This document shows positions 11,911 to 18,707 of a DNA stretch of 64,000 nucleotides, piece by piece; the stretch's first letter is position 1, and each line of letters begins with the position of its first letter. The position numbers and the translations under genes are program-made. Source of the DNA: Hyphomonadaceae bacterium BRH_c29 (lineage in GTDB: Bacteria > Pseudomonadota > Alphaproteobacteria > Caulobacterales > Hyphomonadaceae). The notes beneath the pieces were generated by a model that had not been told where the DNA came from, searched no databases, and saw only the letters and a program-made list of their open reading frames with translations. The stretch lies in contig LADW01000077.1 of the NCBI GenBank assembly GCA_000961695.1, positions 62,001-126,000 on the forward strand, written 5' to 3'.

Positions 11911-12375
11911 ATGCCTATCGATATCGGCCTGACGGAAACACAACGCGAAGCCTCAGTCGGCGCGCTCAAGCAGCTGCTGGGCGAGACCTATGCGCTTTAT
12001 GCCAAGACTCATGGCTACCACTGGAACGTGACCGGGCCGCGCTTCAACGAGCTGCATGCCATGTTCATGGCCCAGTATGTCGACCTCTGGAACGCACTGG
12101 ATCTGATCGCCGAGCGTATTCGTGCCCTCGGTCACTTCGCCCCCGGCTCACCCGGCGAAATGACGGACCTGGCCACGATCAAGCCCGACAATGGCATCCC
12201 GGACGCCGGCGACATGGTCGCAAACCTGGTCAAAGGCCATGAGGCCGTCAGCCGCGCGGCCAAGGCGGGCCTCAAGGTTGCGGAAGAGAGCGGTGATGCC
12301 GTTACCGCCGACCTCCTCACCCAACGCGCCCAGATTGCAGAGAAAACCGCCTGGATGCTGCGCGCCAGCATCTGA
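11911..12375 (+). CDS. dps: Dps-family ferritin-like DNA-binding protein
   Basis: The 154-residue protein forms dodecamers that oxidise and store iron and protect DNA from peroxide (family knowledge). The inter-subunit ferroxidase ligands are in the right spacing: H37 in HGYHWNVTGPRF, H49, D64 and E68 in LWNALDLIAERIRALG, matching the 12/15/4 spacing of E. coli Dps. ATG 11911 is chosen because GAGGAGAA lies nine bases upstream; a TTG further up is less likely. A small inverted repeat (CCCCA-TATGCT-TGGGG, 11875-11890) sits between the promoter region and the start. A rho-independent terminator follows at 12400. Confidence 0.95.
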   Translation: MPIDIGLTETQREASVGALKQLLGETYALYAKTHGYHWNVTGPRFNELHAMFMAQYVDLWNALDLIAERIRALGHFAPGSPGEMTDLATIKPDNGIPDAGDMVANLVKGHEAVSRAAKAGLKVAEESGDAVTADLLTQRAQIAEKTAWMLRASI

Positions 12376-12399
12376 TCTGAGCCTCATATCCTGAAAGAC

Positions 12400-12432
12400 G
12401 GGCAGGTCCTCGCGACCTGCCCGTTTCTTTTT
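12400..12432 (+). terminator. Rho-independent terminator of dps
   Basis: A perfect 9-bp stem, GGGCAGGTC (12400-12408) and GACCTGCCC (12414-12422), encloses a 5-base loop and is followed by GTTTCTTTTTG. It begins 25 bases after the dps stop. Confidence 0.9.
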
Positions 12433-12458
12433 GAAACTCAGTCTGGCTGAATTTGAGC

Positions 12459-12571
12459 AAAAAAAAGCCCGGCTGCGATGTACGCGCCGGGCTCTGAGTA
12501 TCGGGTCCCGAAGGGGGGAGGAAACGCCCAATCGGAGGAAGGATTGGGTAATGCCCGGGACCCTTGGCATG
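12459..12571 (-). ncRNA. Candidate small RNA with CCTCC-type (anti-Shine-Dalgarno) loops
   Basis: Read on the minus strand, an outer stem GGGTCCCG (12563-12556) pairs with CGGGACCC (12510-12503). Inside it a perfect hairpin CCCAATC/GATTGGG exposes the loop CTTCCTCC (12541-12534), and a second single-stranded stretch reads TTTCCTCCCCCCTT (12524-12511). A terminator then follows: GCCCGGC/GCCGGGC (12492-12467) and eight T residues (12466-12459). A promoter-like TTGTGC-16-TATCTA precedes it. The order promoter, C-rich loops, terminator matches the alphaproteobacterial sRNAs that target ribosome binding sites with CCUCC motifs. It has no convincing open frame. It could instead be a processed 3' UTR of the LysR gene. 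Ends are estimates. Confidence 0.6.
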
Positions 12572-12576
12572 ACGCC

Positions 12577-12604
12577 TAGATAGTCCCTTTTCGCAGGTGC
12601 ACAA
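12577..12604 (-). promoter_or_regulatory. Candidate promoter of the small RNA
   Basis: On the minus strand, TTGTGC (12604-12599) and TATCTA (12582-12577) are separated by 16 bases, placing a start near 12571, eight bases before the first structured base of the RNA. Confidence 0.45.
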
Positions 12605-12657
12605 CCACTAGGGCAGCAGATCACACATGCAAATATGCATGGTGAACTTTTCTTAAT

Positions 12658-13566
12658 TCAGACCGGGCGCATGGCTGGCCGGCGCAGCTGTTCTGTTTCA
12701 GTTGTTACGAAATCGCGGAATGCTGCAACCCGCTTCGACCGGCGAAGATCGCTGGGGTAGATGAAGTAGAGATCGAAGATCGGGCCGACATTATCCGGCA
12801 AAACCTTCACCAGCCGCGGCATGGTGGAGGCCATATAGTCCGGCACGTCGGCAATTCCGAGCCCGGCATCCACGGCGCGCAGCATGGCAAACACGTTGTT
12901 GACCTTTAGCGTTGCCGGACGCGGCGGGGCATCGTCCCGGCCCACGCGGCAGGCAAAGCTCATCTCCTGCAAGGGTGAATTTTCGTCGCCATAGGCAATG
13001 ATCCGGTGATTATCGAGGTCCTGCGGCGTGCGGGGCATGCCAAAGGCTTTCAGGTATTCCGGCGAGGCGTAGAGGTTGGTCGCCACGGTGCCGAGCTTGC
13101 GCTGGATCAGATCCGCCTTGTCAGCGGCCCAGAGGCGGATGGCACATTCGGCCTCCAGCTTCAGCAGGTCATATTCCCGGTCTTCGAGGCGCAGATCGAG
13201 ATGCAGGTCCGGATGCTTGCGCACGAAATTGCCGAGGCGCGGCACCAGCCAGGTGGAGCCGAATGCTACCGGCGCGGACACGATCAGTTCGCCCTGCGGG
13301 GTTTCCTGCTGGTCGCGCAGGGCCGTATTTGCCGAGGCCGCAGCCTGCGCCATTTCCATGGTCGAGCGGAACAGCGTGTGGCCACTATCGGTCAGCACCA
13401 GACCGCGCGCATGGCGCTGGAACAGCGAGACGCCGAGCGCCTCTTCCAGCGCTGCAATCTGACGCGAGACAGCCGACTGCGAGATGCCAAGACGGTCGCC
13501 CGCCGAGGTCAGGCTACCGGCTTCCGCCGCTGCGTGAAACGATCTGAGTTTACCCCAATCCATCAT
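12658..13566 (-). CDS. LysR-family transcriptional regulator
   Basis: The 302-residue protein has the LysR winged helix at residues 3-62 (KLRSFHAAAEAGSLTSAGDR, then LGISQSAVSRQIAALEEALG and LFQRHARGLVLTDSG) and an effector-binding domain after about residue 90. Two methionine codons in a row start it at 13566; both are plausible. It lies 46 bases downstream of the PLP decarboxylase gene in the same direction, so it may be co-transcribed with that gene, whereas most LysR genes are divergent from their target. The ligand is unknown. Confidence 0.92.
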   Translation of the reverse strand: MMDWGKLRSFHAAAEAGSLTSAGDRLGISQSAVSRQIAALEEALGVSLFQRHARGLVLTDSGHTLFRSTMEMAQAAASANTALRDQQETPQGELIVSAPVAFGSTWLVPRLGNFVRKHPDLHLDLRLEDREYDLLKLEAECAIRLWAADKADLIQRKLGTVATNLYASPEYLKAFGMPRTPQDLDNHRIIAYGDENSPLQEMSFACRVGRDDAPPRPATLKVNNVFAMLRAVDAGLGIADVPDYMASTMPRLVKVLPDNVGPIFDLYFIYPSDLRRSKRVAAFRDFVTTETEQLRRPAMRPV

Positions 13567-13612
13567 GGACTTGTGACCCTTTCTTGCAGAGGCGGCAAGG
13601 CCCGGTCCACGC

Positions 13613-15112
13613 TCAGTTGCCAGCCTTCAGCGCCGCGTCCCGCACAGCGGCGACTTCCGGCGTGACGGCAATGCGCTGGATTTCCTGCAGCAGGATGTCG
13701 AGATCCTTGCGCGCGGTGCGATGGTTGGTGATGTTCACGCGGATAGCGAGGCGGCCCTTGAGGCGCGTCGTCGACGGCGCGGCGATCCCCTGCTCCTGCA
13801 GCTGGATGACGATCTCGTCGTTCATCGCGTCCAGCACGGCGTCCGGCAGGCCGGGCTCCACATAACGGAAGCAGCAGATGTTCAGCGCCACCGGCGCCAG
13901 CAATTCCAGACCCGGCGTCTTCGCCACTTGTTCGCCTAGGTATGCCGCCTGATAGCAATTGCGCTCAATCATCCGGCCGAGGCGGTCGGTGCCGAATTCG
14001 GCCAGCTGTGCCCACACCTTCAGTGCACGGAATCCACGCGACAGTTCCGGCCCGTATTCGACCGGCCACGGATTACCGCCCGCGAGGCCCCGCTCTTTGG
14101 CTTTGAGATAGTCCGGACGATCCGTAAACGCCGCGCGGTGCAGTTTCTCATCCCGGATGAGGGCGAAGCCCGCATCGTAGTTCACGTGCAGCCATTTGTG
14201 GAAGTCAAAGGCCAGCGAGTCCGCGCGCTTCACGCCGGTCAGGCGGTCCTTCACCCGGTCGCTGAGCACGCCGAGCGCCCCGAACGCGCCGTCAATATGG
14301 AACCAGAGGCTCTCTTCAGCGGCGAGGTCTGCCAGCTCTTCGAGCGGGTCAATCGCGCCGACATTCACCGTCCCGGCCGTGCCGATCACGATGAAGGGCG
14401 TCAGGCCCGCCGCGCGGTCTGAGGCGATGGCGGCGCGCAGCGCGTCCATGTCGATTTCGAACCGGTCATTCGCGGGGATCTTGCGCAACGCGTCGGTGCC
14501 GAGGCCCAGAAGATCAAACGCGCGGGCGACGCAGGAATGCGTCTCCGTCGACGTATACCCGACCAGCCCATGGCCGCAGATGCCATCCTTCCGGCTGTGG
14601 AAGTGCAGCCGGGCATCGCGCGCCACTTTCACCGCAATGATCGTGGCGATGGACGTGCCCGACACGACAATGCCGCTGGCACTCTCCGGAAACTCGAACA
14701 ATTCCCGGCACCAGCGCACGACCTGCTTCTCGACATAGATCGCGCCATGGTCGCGCCCGCCGACATTGGCATTCATCGCGCTGGCCGCAATCTCCGCCAG
14801 AATGTTCGCTGGCGTGCCCGATCCATGCACCCAGCCGAAGAAGCGCGGATTGGTATTGCCCGCGCCATAGGGCAGCAGCGCCTCCATCCGGCCCATCACA
14901 TCCGGCACGCCCCAGCCCTCGCGGGGCAGCGGCGCCTTCAGCGTGTCCTTGATCTCCATGGGCAGCTCGGTCCAGACGCGGCCCTGACGGGCGTCCTGCA
15001 TCCGGTCCAGCGCGGCATCCAGCATGTGGCGGGCCTGCGCACGGAATTCGTCCCAGTCTTCCGGGTCGAGCGATTCCTGCGGGGTCGGCTCTTCATAGGG
15101 CTTGTCGGTCAT
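13613..15112 (-). CDS. Pyridoxal-dependent decarboxylase, group II (aromatic amino acid / glutamate type)
   Basis: The 499-residue enzyme has the group II decarboxylase architecture: PRFFGWVHGSGTPANILAEI-type N-terminal block near residue 89, SGTSIATIIAVKVARDARL (151-169), the WFHIDGAFGAL block (270-280) whose Asp holds the PLP ring nitrogen, and DFHKWLHVNYD with PLP lysine K306. It removes CO2 from an aromatic or acidic amino acid; the exact substrate cannot be decided. It differs from textbook AADC by an extended N-terminus rich in acidic residues. The LysR gene follows it on the same strand. The upstream 210 bases to the next gene show no clear structure. Confidence 0.88.
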   Translation of the reverse strand: MTDKPYEEPTPQESLDPEDWDEFRAQARHMLDAALDRMQDARQGRVWTELPMEIKDTLKAPLPREGWGVPDVMGRMEALLPYGAGNTNPRFFGWVHGSGTPANILAEIAASAMNANVGGRDHGAIYVEKQVVRWCRELFEFPESASGIVVSGTSIATIIAVKVARDARLHFHSRKDGICGHGLVGYTSTETHSCVARAFDLLGLGTDALRKIPANDRFEIDMDALRAAIASDRAAGLTPFIVIGTAGTVNVGAIDPLEELADLAAEESLWFHIDGAFGALGVLSDRVKDRLTGVKRADSLAFDFHKWLHVNYDAGFALIRDEKLHRAAFTDRPDYLKAKERGLAGGNPWPVEYGPELSRGFRALKVWAQLAEFGTDRLGRMIERNCYQAAYLGEQVAKTPGLELLAPVALNICCFRYVEPGLPDAVLDAMNDEIVIQLQEQGIAAPSTTRLKGRLAIRVNITNHRTARKDLDILLQEIQRIAVTPEVAAVRDAALKAGN

Positions 15113-15323
15113 GCGCGCGTAATCACCCGCTTTTGTGGCATTTGCAAAGCACTGGATGTCACAAGGGTGTCAATAATTTCTATTGGCTCGCCCATAAAAA
15201 GCACGCCCGCACCCAAGCGCACAACAATCCCTGAGAGCAATTGTTTCAACTTTTAATTCATGAGCCTTTAAGAGCAGGTACGTATGTCTTCCATACCACC
15301 GCGATGCAGCTGGGGAGGCCGTG

Positions 15324-16142
15324 ATGGACAATATCTATATCAGCACCGGATGGCTTGCCTGCCTGGCGTTTGTTCTTGTCAGCGCGACGGTTCTTCTTTT
15401 TCGCAAGGCATTGCCTCAAAATCTCCGTCTCGTGATTCCCCTCGCTGCCGGCGCGTTCGCCTGCGTTACGGTTTACGCCACAGGCGCCCGGATCTGGATG
15501 GCTTCGGCGGAATACAAGAAGGCCAACAGCGACCACAACAGAGTCCTGTTCCAGATGGGCTACGATTACTGGCCGGAAGACTTTGGCGCGCTCAACAGAA
15601 AAGTGAGTGAGGACCAGGCCTCCGGGCGCGAATGGATCCGGGCACATGTGAAACTCGTGGAAACCGTCATGGATCGCGACGCCCACTACGCCGCCAATGC
15701 GGAGCCTTTCACGATCGATCTCGCCCTGAAGCACAGAGAGATTCTTCTCACGACCGCGCGCGACGTTTACGGCGATGACTATTGCGATGGTCTCCTGAAA
15801 CCGATGGCGAGAGTCAAAGGCGGCTCGCCGGAAGTCATCCGGGCTAACTCAAACCTCGCCCAATTGCGCATGCGAGCGATGATCGAAGGGCGCGAAGCCG
15901 TGCGGCAAACCCCGCCGGCAACACAACTGGACTATGACCTTCTCGTGCGCTTCATGGAGGCGGACGGGGCCACCCCTGCCGAGCTGGATTATTTCCGCAC
16001 AGCCGGAAAAGGGCCCGCCTGCGCAGCAACCCTGGCCGCCCTGCACAGTCTTCGCACGCACGATGATCCCTCGCTTGACCGGATCGGCCGGCAATGGATC
16101 AGGTTTAGGCCGGTGGCCGCGCCGTCATTGGCTAGCCCATAA
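15324..16142 (+). CDS. Hypothetical membrane-anchored protein
   Basis: The 272-residue product starts with two membrane segments, WLACLAFVLVSATVLLF (residues 9-25) and LVIPLAAGAFACVTVYATGA (35-54), followed by about 215 soluble residues with no motif I recognise. With this topology the soluble part probably faces the cytoplasm. The start ATG 15324 has GGGGAGG nine bases upstream; GTG 15321 directly before it is an alternative. The C-terminus contains several cysteines (YCDG, PACAATL). Its end overlaps the convergent S24 repressor gene by 18 bases. Confidence 0.7.
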   Translation: MDNIYISTGWLACLAFVLVSATVLLFRKALPQNLRLVIPLAAGAFACVTVYATGARIWMASAEYKKANSDHNRVLFQMGYDYWPEDFGALNRKVSEDQASGREWIRAHVKLVETVMDRDAHYAANAEPFTIDLALKHREILLTTARDVYGDDYCDGLLKPMARVKGGSPEVIRANSNLAQLRMRAMIEGREAVRQTPPATQLDYDLLVRFMEADGATPAELDYFRTAGKGPACAATLAALHSLRTHDDPSLDRIGRQWIRFRPVAAPSLASP

Positions 16143-16742
16143 AATGCGGGCAATCCAGGCGATTTCGGAGGGCTTGAACTCGCGGGTCGGATAATCCGGA
16201 TTGAGCGAAGCGAGCGCGATGGTGCGGCTGTTTTTCCGCTCCAGAACCTTCGCCATCACTTCGCCGCCCGTTGTTTTCGCGACGACCCGGTCGCCCTTTT
16301 TCACCTCTGCCCCGGGGGCGACGATGATGCGGTCGCCCGCGCGATAGGCCGGCTCCATCGAGTCGCCACTGATTTCGAGGGCGTAGACGGTTTCGGTGCC
16401 GAGGCCGGGGAAGCGCACCTCTTCCCAGCCCTGCCCCGCGGGAAAGCCGGCATCGTCGAAATAGCCGTCGCGGCCCGCCTGCGCGAAGCCGATCAGCGGC
16501 GCAATGGCGCCCCTCCGACCATCCACGAGGGCGGCGAAATCGTCAAATCCGGCGCCCACCGCGTCCAGAACGCGCGCCAGGCTCTCCGTGCTCGGCCAGC
16601 GCGGACGGCCATCGGCGCCCTCGCGCTTCGACGGATTGAACGCCGTCGGGTCCAGCCCTGCCCGCCGCGCAAGCCCAGACGCCGTCAGCCCGTAATGGGC
16701 CGCCAATTGATCAATCCCCCGCCAGATATCCCGATGCTGCAT
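16125..16742 (-). CDS. S24-family (LexA/CI-like) helix-turn-helix repressor
   Basis: The 205-residue protein joins an N-terminal helix-turn-helix (residues 1-60, AAHYGLTASGLARRAGLDPT) to a C-terminal S24 peptidase-like domain. The catalytic pair is S128 in EISGDSMEPAYRAGD and K165 in GGEVMAKVLER, spaced 37 residues as in LexA; a possible Ala-Gly cleavage site lies at QAG (residues 88-90). It therefore looks able to self-cleave. It resembles chromosomal phage-type regulators common in alphaproteobacteria rather than LexA itself. A perfect inverted repeat sits just upstream of its start and may be its own operator. No other phage genes are nearby. Confidence 0.9.
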   Translation of the reverse strand: MQHRDIWRGIDQLAAHYGLTASGLARRAGLDPTAFNPSKREGADGRPRWPSTESLARVLDAVGAGFDDFAALVDGRRGAIAPLIGFAQAGRDGYFDDAGFPAGQGWEEVRFPGLGTETVYALEISGDSMEPAYRAGDRIIVAPGAEVKKGDRVVAKTTGGEVMAKVLERKNSRTIALASLNPDYPTREFKPSEIAWIARILWASQ

Positions 16743-16751
16743 GAAGGCCCG

Positions 16752-16770
16752 CTCCGCTATTTTCGCGGAG
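16752..16770 (-). promoter_or_regulatory. Candidate operator upstream of the S24 repressor
   Basis: CTCCGC (16752-16757) and GCGGAG (16765-16770) form a perfect inverted repeat with a 7-base spacer, 10 bases before the repressor start. A TATAGC -10-like element lies just upstream on the minus strand near 16778-16783, so binding here would block transcription. Confidence 0.4.
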
Positions 16771-16829
16771 GTCAGCGCTATAGGAAGAGAAGCCTAGCGT
16801 CAAGCGAGGGAGGAATATTATCCTAGCCG

Positions 16830-17726
16830 CTATTCCACTGGACGTCTTTTGGAATTTTTCCAAATGGTTTCAAAATTCGAGACGAAATTTCCAATTTGAG
16901 TGAACGTGTAGGCCACCTGCTCTGAAGAGTCGCAGCCACCCTCACAATCTTCCAAAACAAGATTTACGATGTAGAATTTTACGGCGTAATCGCCAGACTC
17001 TAGTATCCACGACAACATGCAAAGCCCGGAACTACAATCGAATTCGACCGACACTCCCATGAACATCGGCTGCTTTGATCGCGCAGAAAACGACCACTTC
17101 CGCCTTTCGCTGATTGGTGAGGGATTTTCCGACACCCGCACGAAATCATATTGATCGGCCCACGGCTTTATTTCCGGCGGTAGTTCCTCAACCGGCAATG
17201 GGTCCTTGTCGCGAGTCAGGTGTGGCGTGCGGGATTTCAGAGTCGAGTAAATCCGCACCTGAGCGACCTTCGCGGCGCCTTCGCGGTTGACCCCAAAATA
17301 GTTCTCCCAAGCTTCACAGCATGGCGCGAAGAATAGATTTTGAACGTCAGCGACTACGAATTTTCCATCAGTCCAGAATTTATCCCATTCGGCTGAATGC
17401 GCAGGGTGCCCAAGCGCGCTTATTTGAATTTTAGTTCCCACACCCGGAACACCGTGCGCCTTTAGCCAATCAAGAGATGGGAAATAATTCCACTCCCCCG
17501 CGAACTCCACAGATACGAAGCCAACAGGAAACTGCGAGCAGTCCTTCGTTGAGCAATATTCGAGATACGGCTGGGCAACGTCGGTATTATCACGCTCCTG
17601 CCCTTGATTCGCAGGAGCGCAAGACGTGAGAGCAAGAACAGCAAAAAAGCAGACTATCCTGACAGTCGTTCGGAGCGAACATCGGAAACGCGATAACCGC
17701 AAACAGAACGCGTCTGAGCTTGTCAT
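16830..17726 (-). CDS. Hypothetical lipoprotein with low GC content
   Basis: The 298-residue product has a basic N-terminus and a lipoprotein signal ending in VLALTSC (Cys at about residue 36), so it should be lipidated after export. The mature part has six or more cysteines in pairs (YCSTKDC, APCCEAW, CSSGLC, DCEGGC), suggesting periplasmic disulfides. I do not recognise the family. By eye the gene is markedly poorer in GC than its neighbours and uses many AT-ending codons, which suggests recent acquisition. The signal peptide is long, and a later start is possible. It stands alone between the S24 repressor and pdeM. Confidence 0.7.
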   Translation of the reverse strand: MTSSDAFCLRLSRFRCSLRTTVRIVCFFAVLALTSCAPANQGQERDNTDVAQPYLEYCSTKDCSQFPVGFVSVEFAGEWNYFPSLDWLKAHGVPGVGTKIQISALGHPAHSAEWDKFWTDGKFVVADVQNLFFAPCCEAWENYFGVNREGAAKVAQVRIYSTLKSRTPHLTRDKDPLPVEELPPEIKPWADQYDFVRVSENPSPISERRKWSFSARSKQPMFMGVSVEFDCSSGLCMLSWILESGDYAVKFYIVNLVLEDCEGGCDSSEQVAYTFTQIGNFVSNFETIWKNSKRRPVE

Positions 17727-17851
17727 TTTCGGCCCCCCGCTGTCTCAAAACCCGTAGTCTACTCCTAAGGACACGATCTACCAGAAAGTGCAAGACAACG
17801 ACCTCAACGCGGAAAGAAGGGGAAGTTGAGCAGCGTGGCAGATCGGAGCTC

Positions 17852-18574
17852 CTACAACTTCCACCTTACCCCAACGGGCACATCGCCGAGCAAACTCCCG
17901 CCTGACAACACAAACACTTTCCCCTCGCCGAGCGCAAATGCCGTCAGCCCCTCCGGAAACACGCGTCCAAAAGCGTCGTCCAGAACGTTGAGGCCGCCGG
18001 TGAAGGCGCCCATGGCGGGCATCACCAGCCGTGCGCCGTCGCTGGCGAAGCAGCGGCGGCGGACATTCCGTCCACGGCCTTTCACTTTCGCGACGGGGTG
18101 AAGGTGGCCGGCGACTTCGCCTGCCTCCCCTTCCGGTTCGTGGCGGAAGACGAGCGGGCCGAGGCGCACGGTCCGCTCTGCCCGGCCGCCCAGATGGGTC
18201 GGCGGGTCGGGGTCGTGGTTGCCTTCCACCCAGATCCAGTCATGCGCACCGGTCAGCGCGCGGATGCGCGCGGCATATTCCTCCGGCAGGCGCAGCTCCG
18301 CCGCGCGGTCATGAAACGAATCGCCGAGCGAGATCACCGTCTGCGGCATCAGCCGTTCGCACAGGCGCTCAACAACGCTCAGCGTCGCACCGGTATCATA
18401 GGGCGGCAGCATCTGGCCTTTGCTCGCATAGGCGCTGCCTTTTTCGAGGTGCAGGTCGGAGACGACCAGAAGCCGCTCGCGCGCCCACCAGAGCCCGCCC
18501 TCCGGCAGCGGCGTCAGCAGCTCGCCCGCAAGATGCAGGAACGTTTCTTCGCGCGTGTTCGCCAGGGCCGTCAT
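17852..18574 (-). CDS. pdeM: PdeM, ligase-associated DNA damage response endonuclease
   Basis: The 240-residue metallophosphoesterase shows the family metal motifs in order: LLVVSDLHLEKGSAYASKG (residues 35-53), SLGDSFHDR (82-90), WVEGNHDPDPP (113-123) and AGHLHPVAKVKG (154-165). PdeM is one of four proteins that co-occur with a particular ATP-dependent DNA ligase in bacteria. It lies downstream of the DEXH helicase on the same strand, separated by 133 bases that contain a dispersed repeat. The other two members of the set lie 9-14 kb away on the opposite strand. Confidence 0.93.
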   Translation of the reverse strand: MTALANTREETFLHLAGELLTPLPEGGLWWARERLLVVSDLHLEKGSAYASKGQMLPPYDTGATLSVVERLCERLMPQTVISLGDSFHDRAAELRLPEEYAARIRALTGAHDWIWVEGNHDPDPPTHLGGRAERTVRLGPLVFRHEPEGEAGEVAGHLHPVAKVKGRGRNVRRRCFASDGARLVMPAMGAFTGGLNVLDDAFGRVFPEGLTAFALGEGKVFVLSGGSLLGDVPVGVRWKL

Positions 18575-18638
18575 GGCGCGACTCTGTCCCGCAATGCGGG
18601 GGCGGTCAAATGAGGAAAGCGGCGGCGGGGGCTGAAGC

Positions 18639-18706
18639 CCGCTTATGTGGTGCTTACACGGTGTTTATATGGTGTTCTACACGGTCTGGAGAGCCACTTA
18701 TCCAAC
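18639..18706 (-). repeat. Dispersed 68-bp repeat, copy A, with 11-bp internal units
   Basis: Read on the plus strand, three consecutive 11-base units CTTATGTGGTG, CTTACACGGTG and TTTATATGGTG (18642-18674) are followed by TTCTACACGGTC and end in CTTATCCAAC. The same architecture is found in the reverse orientation at 47476-47543. This copy begins one base after the helicase stop codon in the helicase direction. Confidence 0.8.
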
Positions 18707-18707
18707 C

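Noticed and set aside
12541..12590. A short plus-strand open frame behind a GGAGG sequence in the small RNA region
   Set aside because: It would encode only about ten residues (MPGTLGMTPR) and the GGAGG is simply the complement of the C-rich loop of the candidate sRNA.
15113..15323. A hidden gene or RNA between the decarboxylase and the hypothetical membrane protein
   Set aside because: No open frame, stable hairpin with T-run or tRNA-like fold is visible; only AT-rich patches near 15240-15265 that may be promoter DNA.
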